From Nosema muscidifuracis (Eukaryota; Microsporidia; Nosematidae), in the NCBI GenBank assembly GCA_028335825.1, contig JAIOKI010000011.1, positions 436,501 to 500,500 of the forward strand: a stretch of DNA of 64,000 nt, read 5' to 3'. Position 1 is the stretch's first letter, and each line of letters opens with the position of its first letter. The notes under the pieces were generated by a model, which made no database searches, had not been told where the DNA came from, and saw nothing but the letters and a program-made list of their open reading frames with translations. Of this stretch, positions 22,742 to 34,701 are shown one piece after another. The position numbers and the translations under genes were made by a program.

Positions 22742-23818
22742 AAAAAAGGGGTAATTTATTTGACATTTTGGAAAATTACTGAAAATATTAACAAAGAATG
22801 TATGGTTCCAGTACAGTAGTGATTTAAAGGTATGTTGAAAATAAAATCTGGTATAATAACAAGTATTCTTAGAAAATCAGTTCGAATGACATTTTGGACT
22901 AAGTAATTATATTATATAGAATAATAATTAAATTCTGCATCAACAGAAATCATGTGTAAGTAGCTCATAATAAGTTTAGAGCATTAATAAAAAGAAACAT
23001 AATAAATGAATTTCTTTAAAAAAAAAAAATACAAAAAATATCCTGTTATGTTATATTATTATATATAAATTTTTTATGACCACTTGGTTTTTCGTAAGAT
23101 GATAACAAAATTTTTTAAGATATACAAATTGTTTAAAGATCATTCCAATTTTCTTTGTTAAGTCCTGATATAACGTAACATTTTATGTGCATAATCTTCA
23201 TACATATTAAGTCTTGAATTTGTAACTTTGGGTGGTAATGTTTTAGAAATGTGAAATATTAATTTAAGTTACAAAATTATATTTTTAAAATTACTCACTT
23301 CATATTAAATTATGTTTAATAGTAGTACAATATTTAGAAACAATAAAGTTATCTATGTATAATCAACTATAAATAAAAGATGAAATTCTACTTTTCTAAC
23401 AGTAATAAAGTATTTAAATTATCAATCAATATTGTTGTATAATTTATTGGATTATCTGTATTGTCTCAAATTATAAATTAAAAACTCAGAATTTAAATAC
23501 GTAATTTTTTAATTTATTATTATCAATCATACATCTTGAATTTATAAAATTTAATTTATTTAATCATAAGCATTTTGATGACACATAGAAAATTATTATC
23601 TCTTTGCCTGACATTAACAAATGTTTGATATATTTTAATTTAAATGATAAATTTTTATTTGTAAATTAAAATTACACAACAATTACATAAAAATAAAATA
23701 TTATATTAATTATGATAAATTTATTATTTTCTAACTACAATAAAATATTTCAAAAATATATTCTTATAGTTTTTAAATTAAAAATTATTCAATTTTAATA
23801 CAAAAATTAGAATTCTTT

Positions 23819-24107
23819 TGGAGTGCTGCCCAGAAATGCGGTCTGTTCTAAAGTAATATTTTAAAGAACTAATACATCGTTCGCTGGCTTTCCTTTACAA
23901 GCTTTGTTTATAAATAGTTTTAAATAAATGTTTATTCTCTTGATTGCTCTTAGATGGAATGGGTTATATTTTCTTATGCTATTTATAATATTATCCTTGA
24001 TAAATTGAATAAATAGTAATATTATTTTATCAGTTAATTATTAAGAAATAACTAATTAATTGATAAATTAAAATATAAATAAAAATACATGTGGATATAA
24101 TACTATA
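23819..24107. mobile_element. 289 bp clean insertion with 5 bp target duplication; solo-LTR-like
   Basis: Comparison with the other copy of the duplication shows an empty site there (AATTCTTTATTTC) and here the same bases split by 289 bp flanked by TCTTT on both sides. The insert begins TGGAGTGCTGCC and ends ATAATACTATA. It has no terminal inverted repeats and no coding frame. Its first 80 bases are much richer in G and C than the surroundings. A 5 bp target duplication, TG at one end and a length near 300 bp fit a solitary long terminal repeat. A short non-autonomous element is the alternative. It sits about 110 bases before the family B start and so may alter its promoter. It arose after the duplication, or was lost precisely from the other copy, which is less likely. 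Confidence 0.6.
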
Positions 24108-24211
24108 TCTTTATTTCTTTATTTTTAACACATCAATGATTTTTTATTTGTCAATTTTAAATTAAACAAAAATTAATTTATTTGTAAAAATATAAATTTG
24201 AAATTTTTTTA

Positions 24212-24215
24212 CCCC
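24212..24215 (+). promoter_or_regulatory. CCCC start-site motif of the 24219 gene
   Basis: TTTTTACCCCATC runs directly into the ATG at 24219. It is identical in the duplicate at 55627-55630. This places the start at the second methionine-like position rather than a TTG at 24198. Confidence 0.55.
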
Positions 24216-24218
24216 ATC

Positions 24219-25871
24219 ATGAAATTTTTTGCTTTACTATATTTAATATCAATTGCTACATCTAATTTTGCAAAAAAAATACGAGAAGATTTATCTAAAA
24301 TAATTTCGGAGAAAACTGATTCAGGAGATTTTGTATTTATAAGCAAAGACTGTAATCATCCAATGCATGTAATAAAGATCCGTAAATCACGGATTGTTAT
24401 CACAAGATACGATACATTAGGAGAATTTACAAAAGAAATTACTATTAGCTTAAATAAGTATCTAGATGATAATTTTGATTTTAAAGATGAATTGAAAAAA
24501 AAATTTATTGAAATTGTATACAGATTTTCAGATAAAAATAAGTCCTTTTATATTGTAAAAAATGACGAAACTAATAAATATGCAGATATAATCTCTAATT
24601 TAATGAAAAATCTTTCAGATTATTCTCGTTATATTAATGATGATGTGGATACTAAGTCATACTTAGTATATAATAAATACGTGAAAAATAATCCATCTTT
24701 AAAAAAGTCAGACAATAATAGAAAATCTTGTTCTAATCTAAGATATTTAAAGTGTTGTGATCATCTTGAATTTAATTTTAGTTTAATCTCAGATAATAAA
24801 AATAGATATATATACAATATAGACATGAATGAATTTAATTACAAAAAATATCTAGAGTATCATATCAAAAATTATGGTAATTATAGGGGAGAAGAATTAA
24901 ACGAAATATTACGATTGTTATCATTAATAAATATTTCCCGTATTTATATCGATAGGAAAGATAATACAGTTGAATTAAGAGCAAGAAAATTTGATAACTG
25001 CAGAAAAATAACTAGATCTAATGAAAAAAGCTTGTTTGTTCAAAATAATATTTTAAACCATTTTAAATCTTTATTTAACTCTAGTAAAAAAAGACTTCAA
25101 AATCAACAAGTGGGATTATTTAATGATAAAATATTTTTTAAGTGGCGTTCTTATTTCAAAAAGAATAAGTGTATCAATAAAAATGTTCTTGCAGAAATAA
25201 ATAATTTTTTCGAAACTTGTCAAAATAGCAGCGTAGAAAATATTGAAAGTATTTTAAGATTTTTTTATTTTATAAAAGATAGTAAATTATACAAGGATAT
25301 TTTAATAAGTATATTATCTAATAAAGGAAAAGCTAGAAATCTGATAATGTATGAAATTCTATTCACCTTAGGTCTAGTTGAAAAATGTGATAATAATATA
25401 AACTTTGATTACGTTAATTTAAGATTGAGAAAAGATAGTTCTGAATCTGAATATTATGAAAAACTTTCTCATTTTATCATTGATGAAATTAGTTATAAAC
25501 ATGATAATATTTCAAGTGTCTTTTTTGATCTATTAATGTATTTTGAAATGTGTGATATGTATAAGAAAAGAAAATATAGCAATAATCTTTCTAATGATAC
25601 ATTGATGCTATTTAATTTCTTCGGAAGTGTAAAAAATAAATCAAAGAATACTTTTGATCACATTATTCTTTGCATAAATGAATTTATTGCTAAGATTTTT
25701 CTAAATGGAAAAAACTCTACACATGCATGTGATATTTATTCGATAATACACAAAGATATTGAATCAGAATTATGTAATTTAATTATTTATAAAAATTCCA
25801 ATAGTCAGACTGAAGTTATTTATGATGATATTTATAAATTGTTAGATGATCATAAACAAAATATTAATTAA
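24219..25871 (+). CDS. Family B secreted protein, about 550 residues
   Basis: 550 residues of unknown function. The signal peptide is MKFFALLYLISIATSNF. An N-terminal domain follows with DFVFISKDCNHPMHVIKI and ISLNKYLDD. The middle is Asn/Lys-rich and variable, and includes MNEFNYKKYLEYHIK (about 203-217). The C-terminal half is alpha-helical, with blocks almost invariant against the copy at 55634: a block of about 30 residues from IKDSKLYKDILISILSNKGK, then KNTFDHIILCINEF, then the last helix TEVIYDDIYKLLDDHK. There is no membrane helix after the signal peptide and no C-terminal anchor, so secretion is expected. It is about two-thirds identical by eye to the 55634 protein and more distantly similar to the one at 38522-40147. 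It sits in duplication copy 1, just downstream of the 289 bp insertion. Confidence 0.88.
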   Translation: MKFFALLYLISIATSNFAKKIREDLSKIISEKTDSGDFVFISKDCNHPMHVIKIRKSRIVITRYDTLGEFTKEITISLNKYLDDNFDFKDELKKKFIEIVYRFSDKNKSFYIVKNDETNKYADIISNLMKNLSDYSRYINDDVDTKSYLVYNKYVKNNPSLKKSDNNRKSCSNLRYLKCCDHLEFNFSLISDNKNRYIYNIDMNEFNYKKYLEYHIKNYGNYRGEELNEILRLLSLINISRIYIDRKDNTVELRARKFDNCRKITRSNEKSLFVQNNILNHFKSLFNSSKKRLQNQQVGLFNDKIFFKWRSYFKKNKCINKNVLAEINNFFETCQNSSVENIESILRFFYFIKDSKLYKDILISILSNKGKARNLIMYEILFTLGLVEKCDNNINFDYVNLRLRKDSSESEYYEKLSHFIIDEISYKHDNISSVFFDLLMYFEMCDMYKKRKYSNNLSNDTLMLFNFFGSVKNKSKNTFDHIILCINEFIAKIFLNGKNSTHACDIYSIIHKDIESELCNLIIYKNSNSQTEVIYDDIYKLLDDHKQNIN

Positions 25872-28800
25872 ACAATTTATTTTAATTTTAACTATTTATT
25901 AAATAATAATAGAGTATTTAGTAATTGTTGCGATATACTAATATTTTGTATTTATTTTTTTATGCTCTACAACCAAAAATTAAATAGTGAGCAATATGAA
26001 TTATTGGATTAAATCTAACATTTTTTCATATCTAAAAAAAGTATTGATGGTAGTTAATTGAGTTATTACAGAAAATATTTATATCTTGTAGAAAATAGAA
26101 TACAAATATATTATTTTTCTTATTGTTTCCTTTGTGTTGTATGAAGAATTGTTGCTGAAAAACATATTTATTCTTCTGGGGTTCCTTTTTATAATTATTT
26201 GGACGGATAAATTAAATCAGCAAGAAAACTTAAACTGATCCAAAGAATTGACTTTGTTTCTTTATAGACGTATCAGTCCCCAACAATTACAGATTGATAA
26301 AAAAGATATACCAATAAAATAATTTATATAGAAAGAATTTTTATATTATCTTCTTGCAAGCGCAATCTTGTTATTTCTTATATCATATCTAAAATCTTTA
26401 GAGTATCATTGACTACTTACATCAATTAAGATAATAAAAATTGAGTATAAATGCATATCATCTAGATAAGTAATTTACTTAAATCTACAATTATTCCATA
26501 CAAATAACTAGTCTATGATATTTTCCTATAAATAAGTATATAATCATTTTCTGTTATATCAAAAAAACCTTGTATAATCTCATAGATTTTAACATTAAAT
26601 GTTTCTTAAAGATACTTTACTCATATTTCTATCAACTAGTTGTGTAAATATAGGAGATAAAAGAAGTGAAGAATAGAATATGCTTATAATAAATGATACT
26701 AATTTTATTTTTATTTAAAGGATAATATTATATGCTTAATATATCTAAGAATTTATATTAAACTGTATTATTTCATCTTTTGTTAATCATTTTACATATT
26801 CATTGAACTATTAAAATATTACAAAATAATGAAAATAATTGACATTAATAATATGTGATGTTCAATATCTCATCTATCAAAAAATTCATAAATCATGACA
26901 TGAATAAATAAATACTGAGTCAAAATATTAATGATCTGTATAAATAGACATGTACATCTAAATAAAGATTTAAGAAATTTATAAAAAATATATTTATGTA
27001 TAGAAAAGTTATGGAAACTAAAACAGGTTATCATTTTATTAGAAAATTATTAAAGTTCTAAAAAAAATCATCTTTTTTATATTTTATATTGACTTTTAAG
27101 ATGTATAGTAAAATAACCTGATAAATAGTTTAATTAGATAATATTAATATTTATCTCGTTATTAGTTCTTATGATCATAATTCATAATCCTATCTTAAAT
27201 ATATAATATTTAGCTATTCTTTTTACTCAAAATATTGTTTCTCGTATTTCAAATAAATAGATTTCGTTCTCTCCATATTACTAGTTTTCTAATGATTTTG
27301 TATATATCCTCATGAAAAGATTAGTGTCGTAAAATCAAAAATTTCTTATTCAATACATCATTGAAATAGTTAAAATATACCAATTTTAAGTTAGATAGTT
27401 TGTCATTATATGTTTACAAGTTAAAATAAAATTATACGTTTAATTTTAATTAACATCATATAAAATCTTTAAAAAGATTCTGATAATTTTTGCCTAATAG
27501 GTTATAAATGAATCATATATTCAATTAACACTCTCTAGATGATAGAATGTAGTACACCTATAAGGAATAGCTATATATAAAAGACGTAATTTGAATTTAT
27601 AAAGGTAATAAAAATTAAATATGAGTGATTATTATAGCTGTATTAAATGTTAAATTATAGAATTCGGTTAGTCAATTGAATCAATAAGCACAATATTCAA
27701 ATAACTTATCAGAATTATTTATATATAATTATCATCTCAAATTTAAAGATTTTCTCTCATGGTAAATTAATTGATTTTTATAGTGCCTAATATCTTCATA
27801 TAGTCGAACATAAAAAATAATATGTGTTGTTAAGAATCAAAAAAAAGATTTATATAATCTTAAGATAAACGCAGAAGAAATAATATCATGTAAAAGAATA
27901 AAATTATGAAGATTACAGAAACATTTTTTTCTATCAAAAATATCGTAGAATCATTAAATATTTTATGTGTTAAAAAATATTAAGAATATATAGATATAGA
28001 AGGAATAAAAAGACTAATGAAATATTTAATTATCATTTAAAAGCTACATGGCTGAATAAAATAAGTCATTTAAAGAAACATAAATAATTTCTTTCTGGTT
28101 ATATAAATATATTACCTAATATTATGAGAATGGTTTATAATTTTAAAGATGATCTGTATAATATATGATTACACCCCACTGACAGAAATAAAAATGTCAA
28201 TAGATTCAAGATTCTTTTAGAGATTTAGAGTTCTGATATTATGATATACAAATCATTTTTTATGTGTATAAATTAGTGTCTATATGATAAAGACCTAGAT
28301 AGATTTTTATTTAAATTAATGTAAGCATACTAAGATACAAACAAATTAATGTTTAACTAAAAAATTAAAAATCTATTTTTTTAAATTGATAACAAATTAG
28401 GCATTTAAGATATTAAAAATTACAATGTGTAGATATATGATGAATCTTAGTTATATTTAATTGATATTAAAAATAATACAAAACCATTAAATAATATCAA
28501 AAAAGCATTATTCTTTGAATTGATACATTCAATGAAGGTTTAAGGGCTTTATGAGTCAAATTAAATGTAATAGAAATGATGAAAAATTAAAGTATGAATG
28601 AATAAGAAATATGCATGTTATACTCAAAAGACTAATAAAAAGATAAAATTAATCTGACATGGATTGAGATAATTGTATAATTTAATATTAGTTCAAATAT
28701 AAACATAAAAAAGAAAATACATACTTTTATATTTATTATCATTTAATATATCAAACAAGTCATTAAATTTACAATTATATTAACAATTAATAAACACAAA

Positions 28801-29499
28801 TATATACATGATGAAAAATATATAATTACAGATATATAATGTGAAAATAATGATATTTACAAACTTACATGACCAATATTGTATTAAAGATTCTGTAAAA
28901 TAATTAGAAGATGTCAGATTACGTCTCACATATAAATAAAATATTTAATCATTCCACGTCATATATCTAATTAAATGTCTATATTAGAGAAAATACTTCT
29001 AAGGAAGAATAACCTTAGTAAATTAAAGTAAAAAAGGTGAATATTTAACTTTTGTGAAATCTATAATTATAAAAATCAATTAAACGAAGGATTAATTTAT
29101 GATATTATAAAGTGAGGGTGTATAAAAATTATTAAGATATAATGTGAATAAATAAATAGCATATATACTAAACTATATAAAATTAATAAATTATTTTATA
29201 CACCTTGACTTGTCATGTTAGAGATACGTAATATTTCATTTATCATAATTTTACATTATTAAAATATAGAGTAAAAATATAATTAACAATAAATAGACAT
29301 TTATAAAGTAAAATATTATCATTAATATATCTATTAGTAGTGTTATTTGATTAAAAAATTATATATGCTCTAATCGAGATGAATTTTAATATCGTTAATA
29401 TCTTAACATCGAATTCTATAGAATTCAAACATTTGATGATATTATAATGATTATAGTAAAAATATTGTACGATGACAAGATCATATCACAACACTTGAA
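25872..29499. other. Gene desert, left part
   Basis: After the duplicated 3' flank ends (about 26134) no gene is visible. Patches at about 26140-26300, 27000-27300 and 28000-28700 are less A+T-biased and probably eroded coding or mobile-element DNA, but nothing can be named. Confidence 0.4.
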
Positions 29500-31350
29500 A
29501 TTAAGAGGTATAAATCAATCTTGATGAGTAATCTATTTTTAACAAATATATCGAAACTTAAAATAAAAATACATTCACAAATCTAGATCGTCATTTATCT
29601 TAATAAAGTTGATATTTAATGCATATTAAATCTTTTAAAATTATTGAAAAAGTCTTCCCTACATTTTTACCTTTATTACATTATCTATTCTAATATTAAT
29701 AAATATCTTTCATATTAGAATTATAATGATACAAAGAAGTAGTATGATATTATTTCCTATTCTAAAATACAGTTTCTAATTTTTAAAGTCTAAGATAAAG
29801 GTTTGAACAATAGATTTTCTATGTATTTAGTCAATATTATCTAAATTCATCTGTCTATTGTACTAATTGTAAAATGATTTACTTCTTATATAAACCAATG
29901 AATAAAAATCTAGATTGTCACCTAGCTTAATTCACGAAAATATCTAAATCCATTATTTTTTAATATGCTATACTTCTTGCACATAAGGAATTTTTCTAGT
30001 CACTTCTAAATTTATTCAGATGTTGGCTTTATAATTCTATAAACTAACTCACCATAAGATCTTAAAAAATTTCAATATAATCTACATTTCCAAGTTTCAC
30101 TTTATGTTCATTATTCATCAAACTTGAGAAAACATCAACATGTGATATTTCGTTTTTGATTCTACAGATAAATTTCATTGAAATCATGACATGTGATTAT
30201 TCTGTTAATGCTTCTAAGACACATGATCAATAAAATCTATCCTCAGAAAAAATATTAGAAATTTTCAGCAATACACATAACATTTTTTTGTGTAAATGAG
30301 TGATTTAATTTTATTGCTTGTATCTTCATTATCTAACATATGACTTAATACTACTCTTAGGTCTTTATTAGAATATGAAATATCTTTTTAAACCTTTAAT
30401 TTATTTAAATTTATTTTCACACGTCTTATTATAAAGATATAATTTATCTGTATAATTCTTTGTTAATCTCCTATAGACTCTTAATAATGCCATTATGATC
30501 TCTACCTGTTTTAATATAATTTTTAGGGTTATTCACAATCAGACCAGCTTGATCAAATTTTTTTATTATATCACCTGTATGTATAAATATAACTATTTCT
30601 ATGCCACTTGTATGTCTTGTTATAAAAATTCTATAAAATATTCTTTACAATATATTATATATGTATAACAAAAAATAAATATCCTTTTTCATTAGCTTAT
30701 TCAATTTGTCGAAATATTATTTCATTATTTTTGAGCACTAGTCTTACATTATTGAACCATGACTATTTTGATGTGATATATCCATTTTTAATCATAATTT
30801 AGTAATGTAGTGTAATATATCTTTTTCTCCTATCATTTACACAATTTCTTAATCACTTCTAATGATTTGTACTCTAAGCTAATAAACTTATCATATCTAT
30901 ATGTATACATTATTTTATTTTCAAAAATTATGATCTAAATCTTTATCAGTACTAATTACATTCACTTTCAAGATATTTCCTTAATATAACTTTATGAATA
31001 ATCGTTAATTATTACATATACATTTTCTATGCTTAGTTATTAAGTTCATCTAAAATATAATTAGTATTTCTCATGATTTAATATATAGCTTTCTGATTTC
31101 ATTATTTATACATTTATCTCAACTAAAAATAATTCTACATAAACATCTTCACTTAAGTTTCTAATAATATTAAGTTGATTCATCTTTTCTTTTGTATATT
31201 TGCTAAACCTAACCAGAGTAGACATATTTAAGCATTTGTTCCAACAATCACTATAATTCAGTTTTCTTATAAATTTGGTAGTTTAGAATTACTACGTTTT
31301 GAGAACCTTCCTTAAATTTGTTGAAGGAAAACCTGCACTATTTCTAAAAT
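29500..31350 (-). mobile_element. Possible fossil Ty3/gypsy-type retroelement, pol-like region, heavily broken
   Basis: On the minus strand short peptides in different frames recall the order of a gypsy-type pol. Near 30450-30600 there is a reverse-transcriptase thumb/RNase H junction-like stretch. Further 3' (about 29800-30000) there is faint integrase-like sequence. The T-rich, codon-textured plus strand differs from the neutral desert around it. A CCCC run on the minus strand lies near 31380, just beyond the left edge of the coding texture. There are many breaks, no long terminal repeats that I could pair, and an old age. The family call rests on a few short resemblances and could be wrong. 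Confidence 0.33.
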
Positions 31351-33599
31351 TCTCTATACATATATTAATATTATATTGGGGTAAAATTTTTTAAAAATAT
31401 AAGTTATCAGTTGACTAGACATAAAACGTTTCCATTCTCAGAACAGGAATAAATTTTTATTATTTGGGATTAAAAAAAAATAAATGTAAATTATTTATAT
31501 ATGAATTAGATAGACAAGAGAATAATAAAAAAATTATTATCTTCTTAATTTTGTAATATTAAGAAGATAGCATAAAATTATAGATTCATATACTATATTA
31601 ATGATAAAATTAAATATTTTAGAATTTCTTATGTGTTTATATATGTTAATGATTTAAGAGAATATATAGATAGATATAAAATATTATTCATATATAAAAA
31701 TCCAATAAAATCATTTATTTTCTAAGGATGATATTTCACATAAAAATCATTATTTATATGTTTATGAGAGGCTAATTTTTATTTCAAGGGTCAGATATAA
31801 TTAAATATATTGTAAGATGAGTTATGCAATACAATAGATGATATATTTATAAATTAAAAATACAAATAAGAAAAATAAAATATTCAAGATTACTTCTTAA
31901 ATGACTAATGAATGAACTTTCATAGTAATCAACTATAAAACAATAGAATATCTTTGTGATAAAAATCTTCTCAATAAATAAGTTTCTTTTATTGTTTATA
32001 AATTAATTCATATATATTTATAAAAATCTAACTTGCTGCAATGTATAAGAACATAAACAGACACCAGTCTCAACTCACAGGCTAAACAATCACCAATTTA
32101 AAACCTACATATTTAGCTTTCAAAGATCAGCATCTTAAAGAACTTACTTAGTTCATAAAGTCTCCCTGTATTTAATGCCACAAAAATACAATCAAATTTT
32201 TATCTATTCTTATTGTAGAAAATTACTGATTATATCTAATAAAAGAAGTTTAACAAGTATCAAAGAATTGTAGTCAATTTTGATAAAATTTTAATTTCCT
32301 TATATTATTAAAATAATATTCATCTACAAAGTTTTTCATATAAAAAAGATTTTTAAAATTTTTTCATATGTTGTTCTTTTTAATATATATTGTCAGAAAT
32401 AAATTAATAAAATTCATGCCGATATTACATTTTTTATTTTTTTTACATTCTGTTTATTTTTAGTACAGAAGATCCATATCAGGGTTATTTGTAATCAAAG
32501 AGATACTTCTAAGTAAATATTACTTACCTATTGATTTATGATACATTACATCATGATGAAGATAATTTTGAATAAAGTATAAGATATTAAAAAATTACAA
32601 AGTTAATGATGATTATCTATTTTTAAACACTTACATTGATATTAGATAAAAATCATACAACTTAACTTTCATATATTATATATAGAAAAAATAATTATTT
32701 CATAAATCATAGTAACACATATATTCTTACAATTGACATTTATTTCATGTTTAATAAAACTATTTGTATGTTTCATTATGATGACAAACTAATCAAGGTA
32801 AAATAAAATATTTAATAGAAAGTAGAGAAGAAAATTATATAATTTATAAAGATATATTACTAGAAATAAAGAAGAATTGTATTTTTCTAAATATCTTTTA
32901 GATTGATATATTCTATATTATTAATAATATTGTCAAATATTTAAATATATGAATTTGATTTAGTAAATTAAATTTAAAATTTTATCAAATTACAGAAGCA
33001 ATCTCACATTTAGTATATATTTATTTAATTAATCAAACATAGAAGTATTAAATAATTTATTCTCTTTGTACAAGAGTATATTGTCCCAATGAATGTAGAA
33101 ATATAAGCATAATTTACAATATATATAAAATCATAAAAGATACATATTTATGATCTTCATTTCAAACACTCAATATTCCTTTACAATTATAAATCTAGAT
33201 TTAATACATAAATTTAATGATATTTTAACAAACTTCAAATGCATATATAGATCTGAAAAATGAAAAGACTGACACTTCCATGAAGTCTTAAGAGATTGAA
33301 TTTACTTTTTTTTATAGACAAAGCTAAATCAATTTCTCTTTAAAATATACTTTTTTAATGAATGTGGATTAATCACAAAAATACTAAAAGAAGTAAATTT
33401 TAGCATAAAAAACGATAATAAAATATTTTAAAAAATAGTATCTATTTAGTTCGTACGGACAGCAATACAAAATTAAATTTATTATCAAAATATTGTTTAA
33501 GATGATAAAGAAAATATATCAATGAATTTTGAGTTTTAATTAAACATTTTCTTCAAACTTTTGTTCTTGATTTTTTTACATTTGGAATATATATTCTTA
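31351..33599. other. Gene desert, right part
   Basis: A+T-rich, no open frame of plausible composition, no recognised repeat or RNA. Confidence 0.4.
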
Positions 33600-34190
33600 A
33601 AAAACTGAAAATTAGAATATTCCTAATAGGTACCCCTAAATGTAACATACATATTTTTATATTCATTATAATCAAGCATTTCATCAATTTTTATTATTGA
33701 TATTACATTTCTAATTGATCTATTACCTAATTTAAAATGTACTGATTTTAAATTAAATTCATCAATCTCTATAGATTTTTAGATATCATTAATTGATAAA
33801 AAAAATTAGTTGAATAAGTTTTATGAAACAATTGGGATAATTTTGATATTCTTGTTTTAGTTCATATACTGCACATTGTAATTAATCATCATTACATAAA
33901 TTTTGGATTACCCTTACAATTTTATCTCCTAGTGTTTGACTAAGACGATATTGTAAATGTACATTACACCATCGGAAATACTTATATTATAGTTATTACA
34001 ATATACATAGTTCTTTAATAAGAATAAAATATTAGTTGTTAAATCATTATAAATATGATCAAATTGAATATTTGAAAATGAATCAACAACACGATTATGA
34101 TACATAAAATATGACTTTTAAATTGTATCATACATCTTGGAAAATCATTAAGATAGTGTTCAATTTCAGAATTATTTATACATAAATTGG
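33600..34190 (-). pseudogene. Decayed family A gene, single-helix type
   Basis: Minus-strand peptides follow the 12547-13408 protein in order. NDFPRCMIQFK stands for EEFPKCMIQFT, and VVDSFSNIQFDHIYND for VVNSFKDVYFDHVCHN. NYVYCNNYNISISDG stands for NHVYCDNYPIRISDG, LSQTLGDKIV for STLGDRIEEA, LQCAVYELKQE for LQCAMYELKEE, and then SIRNV for YIRNV. The frame is interrupted by internal stops and small indels. The core cysteines after CMIQF are gone, and no N-terminal ATG part or membrane helix is recovered. It is a host multigene-family pseudogene, most likely derived from the 12547-type subgroup, and marks an earlier spread of that subgroup across this region. Confidence 0.75.
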
Positions 34191-34701
34191 TTATTTAATT
34201 AACCAATTTCATATCATATTTAAGCACTAAATGATTGTTTATAGTGATTTTCATTTATTTTAAATTTTTATATAAATATCACTATTGATCTAATTAATGT
34301 TATCAAAGTTTATTTATATTAAATATTTGATTATCAATTTATTTAAATTTCTTATAGTACACTTAAAATATAAAAATTATACTATTTCTTATATAGTAAT
34401 AATAATCTACAAATCTTAGCTGTATATATAATTTAATTAAATTTAACGATTGATATAAAAAATGAGTTACTTAAATATGAAATGTAGCTCTTATTTGTTA
34501 CATAACTATACATTATTTATTAAAAAAATATATAATAATTTGATCATCATTTTTTTTATTAATAGATTTTCTTATGCCGTATTTTTATGATACATCAAAC
34601 ATTATAAAATCGAATTATAAATTTATTTTTTTAATTCATATTTGTTAATTGGTAAATAATAAATTTATTTGCTAATAAATATAGAACTACAAAATTATTA
34701 A
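34191..34701. other. A+T-rich spacer
   Basis: Nothing recognised between the family A pseudogene and the gene ending at 34702. Confidence 0.4.

Larger units (their letters stand above)
22302..26134 (+). repeat. Segmental duplication, copy 1 (direct repeat of 54003-57543)
   Basis: From TATCACAAACAACGAC to the pyrimidine-rich end TTTCCTTTG the sequence parallels 54003-57543 almost throughout: decayed upstream DNA, promoter, a complete family B gene and its 3' flank. Both ends of the match are abrupt. The length difference is almost exactly the 289 bp insertion at 23819-24107. The non-coding flanks appear at least as conserved as the genes inside. This is a dispersed, same-orientation duplication about 31.7 kb apart. 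Confidence 0.9.

Noticed and set aside
24198-24218. Longer N-terminus for the family B gene from a TTG
   Set aside because: Not an ATG. The duplicate copy starts at the equivalent of 24219, and the CCCC signal would fall inside the gene.
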